Shown here: positions 27,589-36,093 of the stretch, piece by piece
Position numbering within the stretch: the first letter of the stretch is position 1
Layout: each line of letters opens with the position of its first letter
Origin: Pseudomonas abietaniphila
GTDB lineage: Bacteria; Pseudomonadota; Gammaproteobacteria; Pseudomonadales; Pseudomonadaceae
Reading direction: 5' to 3'
NCBI RefSeq assembly: GCF_039697315.1
Contig: NZ_CP155619.1
Coordinates: 2,232,001-2,296,000, forward strand
DNA: 64,000 bases
The notes under the pieces: model-generated
Seen by the model: only the letters and a program-made list of their open reading frames with translations
Database searches by the model: none
Told to the model about the DNA's origin: nothing
Translations under genes and position numbers: made by a program

Positions 27589-28239
27589 ATGACCGCTCTC
27601 TCCTTCGCGCCGTTTCAAGACCTCGCAGACAAACTGATCCCCCACACCGTAGCCGAAAAAGTCGATGGCTCCCACGACGTCTCGCACCTGCACCGGGTCT
27701 GGAGCAACGTCTGCGCGATTCGCGACAAGGAAGGCGGTGATCATCAAGTGCTGCTGGCCGCAACCCTGCTGCATGACTGCGTCGCTGTGGAGAAGAACTC
27801 GCCTTTCCGCTCCAGTGCGTCACGCCTTGCGGCAGCAAAAGCCGCCGAATTGCTCGCGCAGATGGGCTGGGACGAAGAACGCACGCAAGCGGTCGCCCAC
27901 GCTATTGAGTGCCACAGCTTTTCGGCGAATATCACGCCCAACTCTCTGGAGGCCAGAATCCTTCAGGACGCCGACCGTCTTGATGCGATCGGCATGGTCG
28001 GTGTCGCCCGGTTGTTCTATGTTTCCGGCCGCATGGGCAGCCAGCTCTACGACGCCCACGACCCACAGGCACGGCATCGCGAACTGGACGACAAGCGTTT
28101 CGCCGCCGATCACTTCAAGACCAAGATCTTCACCTTGGCTCAGGGCTTTCAGACGGCTACGGGCAAGCAGATGGCGCAAGTAAGGCATGAACGCGCACAG
28201 CGGTTTTTGGAAGAGTTCATGAGTGAGATAGGTGCCTGA
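27589..28239 (+). CDS. HD-domain phosphohydrolase
   Basis: The 216-residue protein belongs to the YedJ-like HD family. It has an N-terminal His in GSHDVSHLHRVWSNV, the metal-binding HD pair in AATLLHDCVAVEKNSPF, a following His in AHAIECHSFSANI, and Asp in LQDADRLDAIGMVGVARLF. The set of His and Asp residues needed for a dinuclear metal site is intact, so it should be an active phosphohydrolase. Nucleotide substrates are typical for this group but cannot be specified. It stands downstream of mdeR with an 82-bp gap and an AAGGAACCTCG ribosome-binding site. Confidence 0.9.
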   Translation: MTALSFAPFQDLADKLIPHTVAEKVDGSHDVSHLHRVWSNVCAIRDKEGGDHQVLLAATLLHDCVAVEKNSPFRSSASRLAAAKAAELLAQMGWDEERTQAVAHAIECHSFSANITPNSLEARILQDADRLDAIGMVGVARLFYVSGRMGSQLYDAHDPQARHRELDDKRFAADHFKTKIFTLAQGFQTATGKQMAQVRHERAQRFLEEFMSEIGA

Positions 28240-28268
28240 GCTGCGACCTCACCCAGATGCGATATCGC

Positions 28269-28550
28269 TTACAGCGGTATCTCTGAAGGTTCATGCGTCT
28301 TCAGCCAGTCCAGCAGTGCAGCGTTCATTCGCGTTTGCCAGCCCGGGCCGGAGGCTTTGAATTGCTGAACCACTTCGTGCTCAAGGCGAATCGTGATGCG
28401 CTCCCGTACAACTGAAGACTTTGGCCGCCCTCGTTTGACCCGTTGTTCACCCTGATACTCGTCCGCTTGTTCAAAAAACGCGTCTGAAAGTTCGGGAGCG
28501 TCGTCCGAATCAACCCAGACGGAGCCGATAGAGGTTTTGTTCACGCTCAT
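28269..28550 (-). CDS. brnA: BrnA-family antitoxin
   Basis: The 93-residue protein is the second gene of a toxin-antitoxin pair. Its C-terminal half has the ribbon-helix-helix segment RITIRLEHEVVQQFKASGPGW followed by QTRMNAALLDWLKTH, the hallmark of BrnA. The N-terminal part is acidic and likely covers the toxin. It overlaps brnT by 41 bp, as usual in this family, where the toxin gene comes first. The complex is expected to bind its own promoter and repress it. Confidence 0.92.
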   Translation of the reverse strand: MSVNKTSIGSVWVDSDDAPELSDAFFEQADEYQGEQRVKRGRPKSSVVRERITIRLEHEVVQQFKASGPGWQTRMNAALLDWLKTHEPSEIPL

Positions 28551-28782
28551 TGGCTTTCCTCATAGAAATAATGCGGCGAGCCGCGCCACGCGGTGTCCAG
28601 ACCAAAACGACGAGACGCTCCATTAGCATCCCGACGGTGATAAAGCGGCGCTCACCATAGTCATGCCGCACATCCTCTGCCGTCAGATGCCTACCCACAA
28701 ACACAGCATTTGCATCGGCAAAATCAAGACCACGCTCGAGCAGTGTTTTGTCGCGCTTTACGGTGTCGAAGATTATCTGCAT
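28510..28782 (-). CDS. brnT: BrnT-family ribonuclease toxin
   Basis: The 90-residue BrnT toxin is a RelE-like small ribonuclease that blocks translation. The family pattern is visible: FDTVKRDKTLLERGLDFADA near the N-terminus, EDVRHDYGERRFITVGML in the middle, and LVVLVWTPRGAARRIISMRKANEREQ at the end, with the basic and catalytic residues (Arg, His, Glu) retained. It starts at ATG 28782. It is intact, so the pair is probably functional. It may be a mobile cargo, although no mobile element flanks it. Confidence 0.92.
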   Translation of the reverse strand: MQIIFDTVKRDKTLLERGLDFADANAVFVGRHLTAEDVRHDYGERRFITVGMLMERLVVLVWTPRGAARRIISMRKANEREQNLYRLRLG

Positions 28783-28821
28783 CGAATTATTGTATGTACA
28801 GAAAATAATCGAACAACCCTA
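28783..28821 (-). promoter_or_regulatory. brnTA promoter with TGTATGTACA palindrome
   Basis: On the minus strand TTGTTC and TACAAT are spaced by 16 bp, just before brnT. The palindrome TGTATGTACA (28791-28800) overlaps the -10. It is a good candidate for the BrnA/BrnTA operator, giving autorepression. Confidence 0.5.
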
Positions 28822-29002
28822 TGAACACAGGTTCAGAAAGATCCTACAAACTTAGCTTAAAAGCCCTGAATAGAGCCGCGCGAGATTCCCTGACGCACCG
28901 TTCATCGGATCGCCCTCAAAACACAACAAATCTGAAACATTTCTTATTCGATGTCACAAAGACATCACGGAACGTCTCTATAACCGAGTCTCCGGGTATT
29001 CG

Positions 29003-30691
29003 ATGGGATTGGTTGCTGTGAAAAGGTTTTTCCGTGGTTTAGTCCGTCCTTCTTCCAGGCCTGCTTTTCTGCGGCGCTTTCGGATTGCTCAGCGGTTGGT
29101 GCTGTGTTTTAGCGTGACGGCCCTGTTGCTGGTGGCGCTGGGTGTGTTTTGTCTGCTGCAGATGCAAAACATCCGGGACCAGGGTGAGGCGGTGGAAAGC
29201 GGTTCGCTGCCGAGTATTGCCATGGCGGATGCCATTGCCATCGACCTGATCAAGCTGCGCGGGGAAAGTGCGCGTCTGATCGCCAATGCTGATGATCCTG
29301 GCGCGGTGGTGACCAGCAAGATCAACATCGAGCAGTTGAAGAACGAGGTCGAGAAAAGCTTCAGCGATTACCTGGCCCATGCCACGGACAGCACCGAACG
29401 CGATTCCATCAAGGCACTGCAAGAGGCTTACGCGGCGTTCATGCCAGGGTTGCATGACGAGACAGCCTTGATCGAGCAGCGCAAGCTCGATGATGCGCGC
29501 ATGCTGCTCAACACCACCTTGAGCATGCAGGGTGACTTGATGGACATGCAGGTTCAGTTGCTCCGTGAACTGAACAAGCAAAGCGCCGCCGCAGCCGTCG
29601 ATGCAGGCGGCGCGCGTTTTCATCAGACCCGCATCATCGCGGTCAGCGCCATCGTTGTCGCGTTGGTGCTGACGCTGCTGCTGGCCTGGCGCCTGAGCGT
29701 GAGCATCATCCGCCCTCTGCGCCAATCTCTGCAGATCGCCAGCACCATTGCCGAAGGCGACCTGAGTCCGCAGCCGATTCCGGAAGGCAAGGACGAAACC
29801 GCGCAGCTGTTGAAGATGCTCGGCCAGATGCGCAGCAACCTTCATGGCACCATCGACCAGATTTACGCCGCCGCCAACCAGCTGAGTCAGTCGGTGCAGG
29901 AAATGGGCGCGATCGCCGACGCGAGCGCAAAAAACCTGCAACTGCAAAACGATGAAATCGAACAGGCGGCCGTGGCGGTCAACCAGATGAGCCAAGCGGC
30001 CGTAGAGGTCGCCGATAACGCCAGCAACACGTCGAACGAGTCCAAGGCCTCGAACGAAGCCGCCGCCGAAGGACGCTTGCGCCTGACAGGCACGATCGAC
30101 TCGATCAAGGAGCTGACCGACAACGTCCTCGATTCTTCGCATCAGGCCGATGGCCTCGCCGAGCGCACCTTGAGCATCAGCAAGATCCTCGAAGTCATTC
30201 GCGCCATCGCCAATCAGACCAACCTCCTGGCACTGAACGCAGCGATCGAAGCTGCACGAGCGGGTGAAGCGGGTCGCGGCTTCGCCGTCGTGGCTGACGA
30301 GGTACGGTCACTGGCCCAACGCACCAGCGCCTCGACCACCGAGATCGAAAGCCTGATCAATGATGTTCAAAAAAGCACCCAAGAGACCGCCGAAAGCCTG
30401 CGCGTAACAGCATCCCAAGCCGGCCAGACGCTTGAGCAGGCGGCGGCCACCAGTCAGGCGTTAACGGTGATCATCAGCTCGACCTCGACCATCAGTGATC
30501 GCAACGTCCTGATCGCCAGTGCCGCCGAGCAGCAGGCAGCGGTCGCCAACGAAGTGGATCGCAACCTGAGCAGCATTCGTGATCTGTCGACCCAATCGGC
30601 ATCGAGCGCCCAGCAAACGACCGTGGCCAGCAATGCCTTGGCCATGCTCGCCACCGACCTGAATACGATGGTGCAAAAGTTCGTGCTGTGA
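29003..30691 (+). CDS. Methyl-accepting chemotaxis protein (four-helix-bundle sensor)
   Basis: The 562-residue receptor has its first membrane segment near residues 30-52 ([21 protein letters not shown]), a compact periplasmic helical domain of about 150 residues and a second membrane segment ([19 protein letters not shown]). HAMP ([22 protein letters not shown]) and the signalling domain follow, with tip [20 protein letters not shown] and [18 protein letters not shown]. The periplasmic part fits the 4HB_MCP class. A GTG at 29018 is an alternative start; neither has a strong ribosome-binding site. No CheR pentapeptide is seen at the end (MVQKFVL). Ligand unknown. Confidence 0.93.
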   Translation: MGLVAVKRFFRGLVRPSSRPAFLRRFRIAQRLVLCFSVTALLLVALGVFCLLQMQNIRDQGEAVESGSLPSIAMADAIAIDLIKLRGESARLIANADDPGAVVTSKINIEQLKNEVEKSFSDYLAHATDSTERDSIKALQEAYAAFMPGLHDETALIEQRKLDDARMLLNTTLSMQGDLMDMQVQLLRELNKQSAAAAVDAGGARFHQTRIIAVSAIVVALVLTLLLAWRLSVSIIRPLRQSLQIASTIAEGDLSPQPIPEGKDETAQLLKMLGQMRSNLHGTIDQIYAAANQLSQSVQEMGAIADASAKNLQLQNDEIEQAAVAVNQMSQAAVEVADNASNTSNESKASNEAAAEGRLRLTGTIDSIKELTDNVLDSSHQADGLAERTLSISKILEVIRAIANQTNLLALNAAIEAARAGEAGRGFAVVADEVRSLAQRTSASTTEIESLINDVQKSTQETAESLRVTASQAGQTLEQAAATSQALTVIISSTSTISDRNVLIASAAEQQAAVANEVDRNLSSIRDLSTQSASSAQQTTVASNALAMLATDLNTMVQKFVL

Positions 30692-30725
30692 CTCCGGGCA
30701 AAAATCCATTTCCAGTCATGCTCAT

Positions 30726-30745
30726 GTGTTTCATTATTGAAACAC
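30726..30745. promoter_or_regulatory. Perfect 20-bp palindrome upstream of the unknown secreted protein
   Basis: GTGTTTC and GAAACAC flank loop ATTATT between the chemoreceptor stop and the next gene, 46 bp before its start. There is no T-run. It may be an operator or an mRNA hairpin; I cannot match it to a known regulator. Confidence 0.5.
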
Positions 30746-30791
30746 CACCCGCGCACAACAAGACGGGTGCCGACGCCACAAGGACATGAGC

Positions 30792-31958
30792 ATGACCGGA
30801 AAAGCCGCACTGGGTATCGCCATCGCCGCACTCACCTTCAGTCTCGCCGCGCAGGCAGACGTCAACGTGACGCTGGGGAGTAAGGAACGTGTCACCCGCT
30901 TATTCGCTTACCCCAATAACTGTAACGTCATCTGTTTCCGGAACTGGACGCTGGAGCAGACGGTCGAGCATTACCTGACTCAGAGCGTTCAGCGCGACGG
31001 TTATCCACAGGCCAAAGTAACGGTGCGTGAGGATAACAACCTGGTACAGGCAGACATCAGCGGCGTTCCCGACGGCTACGACAAGCCGCTGACAGCTCTG
31101 CTGGACTCCGGCGACCTTGCTTACACCGGGGCGACCAAACTCAATGCCGACGGCAAGTTTGCCTACAACTGGTACCTGTTCCTGCCACTGGGCATGGCGC
31201 TGGAGAACCGCAAGACCATCGAATTGCTGCACTTCCCGCCGGATTATTCGCTGACCCAGGCCCAGGACTATTTGCGCTCAGCCACGACTGACCGGTGGGC
31301 GGAACTGCTGACCGACAACGGCATTCCTGCCGATCAGACACCTGCGTTTCAAACCATCATCGACATCGCACCGATCGCCGCGCCCGCCAACGCTGGCAGC
31401 GACCTTGAAGGTGTTTACGGCTATTTCCAGGACTACCAGACCAGCATGGTCAAGCAGATGAGCCAGAAAGCTGCTGGCGCATCGCTGCCCATGGTTGCGT
31501 TTGGTGCACCCGTGCGTAACTGGATCAAGCAGCAGTACGGCGCGACCGTCGGGGTACTTGGGCTGGCGACCATCAGCCCGACACCCGGACAAACTGTCTC
31601 GGTTCTGGGCTCGAATCACCCGAGTTATATCTGGTATGCCGCGGACAAGAGTAACTATGGAGGCGACGAAACCAAGGCCGATGATGCTGGCTTGAAGGTG
31701 ATGGGTCAGGATTTGAGTGCTGCGTGCTGGCAGGCTGGAATGGGCCAGAATCCGGGCACCGACTCGGCGGCGCTGTTGAAGCAATGCACAACCCGCTGGC
31801 AAGTCACCGACAAGGTCGAAACGTGCAAGCTGTTCTTCACCTCGATTCGCAAGATGACGGCAGATCAAGCGGCGGCGAAATGCCGTACTGGCAAAGTATC
31901 GCGGCAAATCAAGCAGCTGCAAAAGCCACTGCCGCAGATGAACCAAACGAAACGGTGA
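30792..31958 (+). CDS. Secreted protein of unknown function (388 aa)
   Basis: I do not recognise this protein. I chose ATG 30792 (MTGKAALGIAIAALTFSLAAQADVNV) because AAGGA lies seven bases before it, while the ATG six bases upstream is only one base away. A signal peptide ends at AQA-D (about residue 21). The mature protein is soluble. It has an N-terminal segment with two cysteines (NNCNVICF), a middle region with many aromatics, and five more cysteines further on (SAACWQAG, LLKQCTTRW, VETCKLFF, AAKCRTG), so disulfides are likely in the periplasm. The basic C-terminus is KQLQKPLPQMNQTKR. It lies behind the chemoreceptor on the same strand, 100 bp away, and could be its ligand-binding partner; this is speculative. 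Confidence 0.75.
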   Translation: MTGKAALGIAIAALTFSLAAQADVNVTLGSKERVTRLFAYPNNCNVICFRNWTLEQTVEHYLTQSVQRDGYPQAKVTVREDNNLVQADISGVPDGYDKPLTALLDSGDLAYTGATKLNADGKFAYNWYLFLPLGMALENRKTIELLHFPPDYSLTQAQDYLRSATTDRWAELLTDNGIPADQTPAFQTIIDIAPIAAPANAGSDLEGVYGYFQDYQTSMVKQMSQKAAGASLPMVAFGAPVRNWIKQQYGATVGVLGLATISPTPGQTVSVLGSNHPSYIWYAADKSNYGGDETKADDAGLKVMGQDLSAACWQAGMGQNPGTDSAALLKQCTTRWQVTDKVETCKLFFTSIRKMTADQAAAKCRTGKVSRQIKQLQKPLPQMNQTKR

Positions 31959-31968
31959 CCCTTGGGAA

Positions 31969-32008
31969 CGCGCCTGCCCGCGAGGACAACCTCTCGCGGG
32001 CGGGCGCG
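31969..32008. repeat. GC-rich REP-like hairpin between the secreted protein and carbonic anhydrase genes
   Basis: CGCGCCTGCCCGCGAG and a nearly complementary CTCTCGCGGGCGGGCGCG flank GACAAC. It lies between convergent genes and could end transcription from both sides. No clear T-run follows. Confidence 0.6.
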
Positions 32009-32064
32009 CTCCTTCATTTCGAGGAGGGTTGCATTCACGCCAGGTTTACACCCGGCCCGACCCA

Positions 32065-32706
32065 TCACTCACCCAACGGACGCAACCGATACTGCGGCGG
32101 CAACTGTTCGAAACCGCTGATCGTCACGTCCAGGCTCTTCCAGCGACCATCCTTGATGCCATAGATGCAACCATGGATCGACAGTTTCTGCCCGCGATGC
32201 CAAGCGTTCTGCACAATGCTGGTGTGGCCGACGTTGGCCACTTGCTGAATCACGTTCAGCTCGCACAGGCGGTCGACTTGCTCTTCCTCGGTCGGCAGCT
32301 TGCTCAACAGTTCGCGGTTCTCGTAGTACAGATCACGAATCGTCCTCAGCCAGCCGTCGATCAGCCCGAACTGGCGATCCTGCATCGACGCGCGCACGCC
32401 GCCACAGCCGTAATGGCCGGTGACCAGAATATGTTTGACCTTAAGCACATCGACCGCGTACTGGATCACCGACAGGCAGTTCAGGTCAGTGTGCAGCACG
32501 ACGTTGGCGACGTTACGGTGGACGAACAGATCGCCCGGCAGCATGCCCACGATTTCATTGGCGGGGACACGAGCGTCCGAACAACCGATCCAGAGGAATT
32601 CAGGCGTCTGCTGGCGGGCCAGCTTGGCGAAGAACTCTGGGTCTTCTTCCTTGATGGCAGCCGCCCAACGTTCGTTGTTGTCGATCAAGTCTTGTAGTTC
32701 GTTCAT
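32065..32706 (-). CDS. can: Beta-carbonic anhydrase
   Basis: This zinc enzyme interconverts carbon dioxide and bicarbonate in the cytoplasm. The 213-residue length suits the Can class. Zinc ligands are Cys42, His98 and Cys101 (CSDARVP, GHYGCGG), with the Asp44-Arg46 dyad. Family segments HRNVANVV and SVIQYAVDVLKVKHILVTGH are present. It marks the return to the conserved backbone after the variable block: in PAO1, as remembered, a carbonic anhydrase gene lies between ychF and rimI. A BIME and a small acidic-protein gene separate it from rimI here. Confidence 0.96.
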   Translation of the reverse strand: MNELQDLIDNNERWAAAIKEEDPEFFAKLARQQTPEFLWIGCSDARVPANEIVGMLPGDLFVHRNVANVVLHTDLNCLSVIQYAVDVLKVKHILVTGHYGCGGVRASMQDRQFGLIDGWLRTIRDLYYENRELLSKLPTEEEQVDRLCELNVIQQVANVGHTSIVQNAWHRGQKLSIHGCIYGIKDGRWKSLDVTISGFEQLPPQYRLRPLGE

Positions 32707-32855
32707 GCGTTGATGCCTCGGAAATGATGCTCAGCTATGACTGGGGCTCGGCGCTTCAGGTCACGCCGTTTTGCCACTACCGGTCAAGAACCGGAGGGAA
32801 TCTTCACCGTGCGCTCCGGTCCACCCATTAAGACCGCACACAACGAGGATTTGCC

Positions 32856-33269
32856 ATGAACGATTCACGCCGACCTTACGGTGCCACCCAGCCCGAACCG
32901 ATCGATGACAACGAAGACCGCATGGGCTCGATGGAGGAGCTCAACTTCAACGACAGTAACGAACCCAGCGGACGTATTGGTGACATGATCCCCGAGGACG
33001 AGCTGGAAACCTATATTCCCGACGAACGTGTCCGGGAAGCAGGTATGACAGGCGCTTCGACCGACGATCACAATCCCACCGACGATGACATGAGCCCGGA
33101 AACCCTGATCGGGGAAGACGGCGCGCGTTCTCCACGGGAGAGAGGTGAAGGCGGACCGGCGGACTTTGATCTGAGTATCGTCGACGAAGACGAAATCGGC
33201 GCCGGTGGTGGCCTGGACGAAGAGGAAATGGCAATCCTGGATCCGCTGGATGGCAAACCGGGCGTGTGA
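32856..33269 (+). CDS. Small acidic, probably disordered protein (137 aa)
   Basis: The protein is very rich in Asp, Glu, Gly and Pro, with short acidic runs (DNNED-like N-terminus, EDELETYIPDERVREAG, DDHNPTDDDMSPETLIGEDGA, DEDEIGAGGGLDEEEMAILDPLDGK). No catalytic motif or membrane segment is visible. It starts at ATG 32856 after GAGGATTTGCC. It is probably a conserved Pseudomonas protein, since codon use is normal and the frame is clean, but function is unknown. Acidic proteins of this kind may bind nucleic-acid-binding or basic partners. Confidence 0.75.
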   Translation: MNDSRRPYGATQPEPIDDNEDRMGSMEELNFNDSNEPSGRIGDMIPEDELETYIPDERVREAGMTGASTDDHNPTDDDMSPETLIGEDGARSPRERGEGGPADFDLSIVDEDEIGAGGGLDEEEMAILDPLDGKPGV

Positions 33270-33302
33270 TGTTCAATCTAAAGGTATGACAACGTTTGTA
33301 CC

Positions 33303-33391
33303 TGTGGGAGCGAATTCATTCGCGATACGTTCACGCATCCGATGCATCTCTATCGGATACACGAATTTTCGCGAACGAATTCGATTCCACA
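33303..33391. repeat. BIME: REP pair between the acidic-protein and rimI genes
   Basis: A left TGTGGGAGCGAATTCATTC half (33303 on) faces a right half ending GAATTCGATTCCACA (33391). The second half has two mismatches (GAACGAATTCGATT). A shorter hairpin CCGAT/ATCGG lies between. It sits between convergent genes. Confidence 0.88.
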
Positions 33392-33410
33392 GTGTTGGTG
33401 CCAGGCGAAA

Positions 33411-33863
33411 TCAGTCAACCAACGTACACGCCATGACCAATGCATCTTCACGCCCGCCAACCGCTGGATAATAGTCGCGGCGTCGCCCCACTTCGTTGAA
33501 GCCATAACGCTCATACAGCCGATAGGCCGACTGGTTACTGGCACGCAGTTCCAGAAAACACTCACGACCATTGAGTTCGTAGGCGCGCTTCATCAACTTG
33601 TCCAGCAACAGCAACCCCAGGCCACGGCCCTGGCTTTCAGGCTTGACGGTGATGTTGAGCAGATGAGCTTCGTCGATGATGACATTGATCACGCCATGGC
33701 CGACTTGCTGATTGCCTTCGAACATCAGCCAGATTTCGTAGGATTTGAGCCCATCGAGGAAGATGCCGCGCGTCCAGGGGTGGCTGAACGCTGCGTATTC
33801 AATCTTTAATACCGCATCCAGATCGGCTTCGGTCATGCGGCGAAACGTTACGGCATCACTCAT
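33411..33863 (-). CDS. rimI: Ribosomal protein S18 alanine N-acetyltransferase
   Basis: RimI transfers acetyl from acetyl-CoA to the N-terminal alanine of ribosomal protein S18. The 150-residue GNAT protein has the acetyl-CoA site NITVKPESQGRGLGLLLL (consensus RxxGxG/A). FRRMTEADLDAVLKIEYAAFSHPWT and YERYGFNEVGRRRDYYP are typical of RimI. It starts at ATG 33863, overlapping the end of the upstream gene by eight bases (33856-33863). The two are co-transcribed. Confidence 0.94.
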   Translation of the reverse strand: MSDAVTFRRMTEADLDAVLKIEYAAFSHPWTRGIFLDGLKSYEIWLMFEGNQQVGHGVINVIIDEAHLLNITVKPESQGRGLGLLLLDKLMKRAYELNGRECFLELRASNQSAYRLYERYGFNEVGRRRDYYPAVGGREDALVMACTLVD

Positions 33864-34671
33864 TTACACTCTTCCAACGCCCCATCAGCTTACGCATGGC
33901 GCGCCAAACGTCGGCCTTGCGCTGAGGCTCGTCCATCAACAGTTCCAGACCCGGCAGCGCCCAGGCCGAACCCAGGCCTTCCACCTGGAATTCTAAATTG
34001 TAGGATTCGGCGTCAGCCTCACCGGCAAATCGTACCGCCGGCAGTCCGATCAACCACAAGCAAGTGCAAGGTTCTTCTTCGGTGCGGGCAGAGAGAAATC
34101 CCTGAACGAAGTCGCGTGCGGCTTCCGGCCCTTGATCCATTTGCCCGCGCACCAACAGCGGCCAACGCACCGGTTCACCGATGATCTGCGGACTGTCCGG
34201 CAGCCCGGCGGCGCGCAACATGTCCTTGAGCAGAAGGTAAGAAGGGTCGCGACTCTGGAAAGGCTCGCCGGTTGCCAGTTCGACCAGCAGCAGGCAATTG
34301 CCGGCGCGCAGCAATTGCAGCGCGAAGCGTGGCGGCGGCACGACAGGCGCCTTCACCACGGCTGGAGTAGCGTCTTCGTCTTTATCAGCCTTGGCAACGG
34401 TCGGCTTAACGGCGGCGGAAGGCCGGGGCACCTCGATTTTCGGCCGCTCGACCGAACGCGCAGCGGGCGCCGGGGTGCTGACAGCCGGCATCTGGCTTGT
34501 CTGCGAAACACCCGCCGAACGCACATCCTCAACGGCGTCGTCTTCGAATACCGGCAACGGCGCAAGCAGCTCCGGACGCGAAGGGGCGGCAAAGGGCAGT
34601 TCGGTGCGCGGCAACCAACTGACCACCTGCATGGCGGTCAGATAAGCGCGGCGGCGAGGCTCGTTGAGCAA
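33856..34671 (-). CDS. Conserved hypothetical protein with low-complexity linker, partner gene of rimI
   Basis: The protein is 271 residues from the TTG at 34671, preceded by AGGTGG seven bases upstream, giving MLNEPRRRAYLTAMQVVSWLPR. A downstream ATG (MQVVSWLPR) is the alternative. The N-terminal 30 residues are conserved-looking. A long Pro/Ala/Val-rich linker with basic and acidic residues follows (about 40-120), and the C-terminal half is a globular domain (FALQLLRAGNCLLLVELATGEPF, YLLLKDMLRAAGLPDSPQIIGEPVRWPLL). Function is unknown; it is co-transcribed with rimI. Long open frames reading further upstream on this strand are antisense to mksF and not real. Confidence 0.78.
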   Translation of the reverse strand: MLNEPRRRAYLTAMQVVSWLPRTELPFAAPSRPELLAPLPVFEDDAVEDVRSAGVSQTSQMPAVSTPAPAARSVERPKIEVPRPSAAVKPTVAKADKDEDATPAVVKAPVVPPPRFALQLLRAGNCLLLVELATGEPFQSRDPSYLLLKDMLRAAGLPDSPQIIGEPVRWPLLVRGQMDQGPEAARDFVQGFLSARTEEEPCTCLWLIGLPAVRFAGEADAESYNLEFQVEGLGSAWALPGLELLMDEPQRKADVWRAMRKLMGRWKSVNE

Positions 34672-34815
34672 GGGACAGCCACCTGTGGATAAAGTCAGGA
34701 GGAGGATTCTACAGACCTTCGACGAATCACGCCGCAGTTGATCGACTGAGGGTGAAAACCATCGGCTGCGATGCAGTACAATCGCCGCTTTTATTTGCCA
34801 ACCAGCGGCCATCCG

Positions 34816-36093
34816 ATGATCGAACCTAAGCGCGTCCTGCGCGCCCTTGCCGAACACTGGGCGCTTCTTGAGCCACTGTGCGAGCATTTCGACCAAGGCA
34901 CCCTGAGCCTGAGCGAACTGCGTCTGCAACTGGCCGCCCAGCAACTGGAAAGTACGCCACAGGACATCACCAACCTGCTGGATGTGTGGATTCGCCTCGA
35001 CATTCTGGTTCCCGTGGCCAAGAGCCCGAACCGTTTCGAGCTGAACGCGCAGATCCATGACTTTCTGTCGTATCTGCGCCGCGAGCACCGCTTGGGCCTG
35101 TGCCTGGAGATCGAAGCCTATTTGCGCCATCTGGAGCGATTGGCCGGTTATATCCAAGAGGCCTTTGAAGCGCGGGATGCCAACGACCTTGCCCGGCAAC
35201 TGCGCCTGCTCGACATGCGCGTGCGCGATGTCCTGAAAAAGCTGGCGAACGACGAACAGGCGTTGGTCGCAGTGGCCGAGCGCGCCAAAACCAGCGACCG
35301 GCAGATTCCCCTGCGTCAGCGTTATGCAGAAGTCCTTGCGACATGGGACGAATATGTCGAACCGATGATTCAGCTGGTAAACGCCGACGGCGCATTCGAA
35401 CAAGGCGTACGCAAGGTAGAGAACGTACTGCTGCGCATGCTCACCGATCAACAGCGACTCGGCCATCTGGTTGACGACGACATGCTGTTGCGCACCCACG
35501 CGCGCATCCTCGAAATGCAGACCAGCGCCCAACTGACCCTGCGTCACGCGCGTGAACTGCTGCTGCCGCTGCGTGAGGAAGCCCGTCGTCACAACGCCGT
35601 GACTCGGGGTGCCGCCCTTGCACTGTCGGCCATTCGCCGCAAAGGCATCGACGCGGTTCCGCAGGCGGCCATGGCCATGTTTACGCGCCCGCAGAGTACC
35701 TTCCTCGGCAGTGCCAATCAGGTCGAAGCCTACGTCTACGCCTTGGCGCGCTTTGAAGCCAAACCGGCACGCTTCCCCAAGGCCAGCGTCACCCGCAAAG
35801 GCGAACCGCCCCGTGCGCCGCGCACGGTCAAGGAAATGGTCGAGCGGTGCGAAGAAGCCCTGCCGATGCCGGACCTGATGGTCTGGCTGCTGGAGCAGGA
35901 GCCGACCGGCGCAACCGACGAATTGCTGTATTGGTTCTCGCGCCTGTCGCGGGAAAAACGCTTCAAGCGCGAGCGCCTCGAACGCCGCGAATACTTGACC
36001 CAGGAGCACCGCGTCAGCCTGCGCTCCTTCGCCCTGCTCTCGAGCAAAGACGCAACCCCAGAGAATTCCGAGGGCACCGCCCATGCATCTTGA
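34816..36093 (+). CDS. mksF: MksF, kleisin subunit of the MksBEF condensin
   Basis: MksF links the heads of the SMC-like MksB dimer. The protein is 425 residues from ATG 34816 (MIEPKRVLRALAEHWALLEPLCEHFDQG); a longer in-frame start 45 bases upstream is unlikely. It has an N-terminal winged-helix-like region, a long helical middle section (residues about 80-280) and a basic C-terminus (REKRFKRERLERREYL). The order mksF-mksE-mksB with overlapping ends is that of the chromosome-organising MksBEF system of P. aeruginosa. The ends overlap: 11 bp with mksE. Confidence 0.92.
   Translation: MIEPKRVLRALAEHWALLEPLCEHFDQGTLSLSELRLQLAAQQLESTPQDITNLLDVWIRLDILVPVAKSPNRFELNAQIHDFLSYLRREHRLGLCLEIEAYLRHLERLAGYIQEAFEARDANDLARQLRLLDMRVRDVLKKLANDEQALVAVAERAKTSDRQIPLRQRYAEVLATWDEYVEPMIQLVNADGAFEQGVRKVENVLLRMLTDQQRLGHLVDDDMLLRTHARILEMQTSAQLTLRHARELLLPLREEARRHNAVTRGAALALSAIRRKGIDAVPQAAMAMFTRPQSTFLGSANQVEAYVYALARFEAKPARFPKASVTRKGEPPRAPRTVKEMVERCEEALPMPDLMVWLLEQEPTGATDELLYWFSRLSREKRFKRERLERREYLTQEHRVSLRSFALLSSKDATPENSEGTAHAS

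Noticed and set aside
28821..29021. 66-codon open frame before the second chemoreceptor
   Set aside because: Low-GC upstream region with no ribosome-binding site; more likely promoter DNA.
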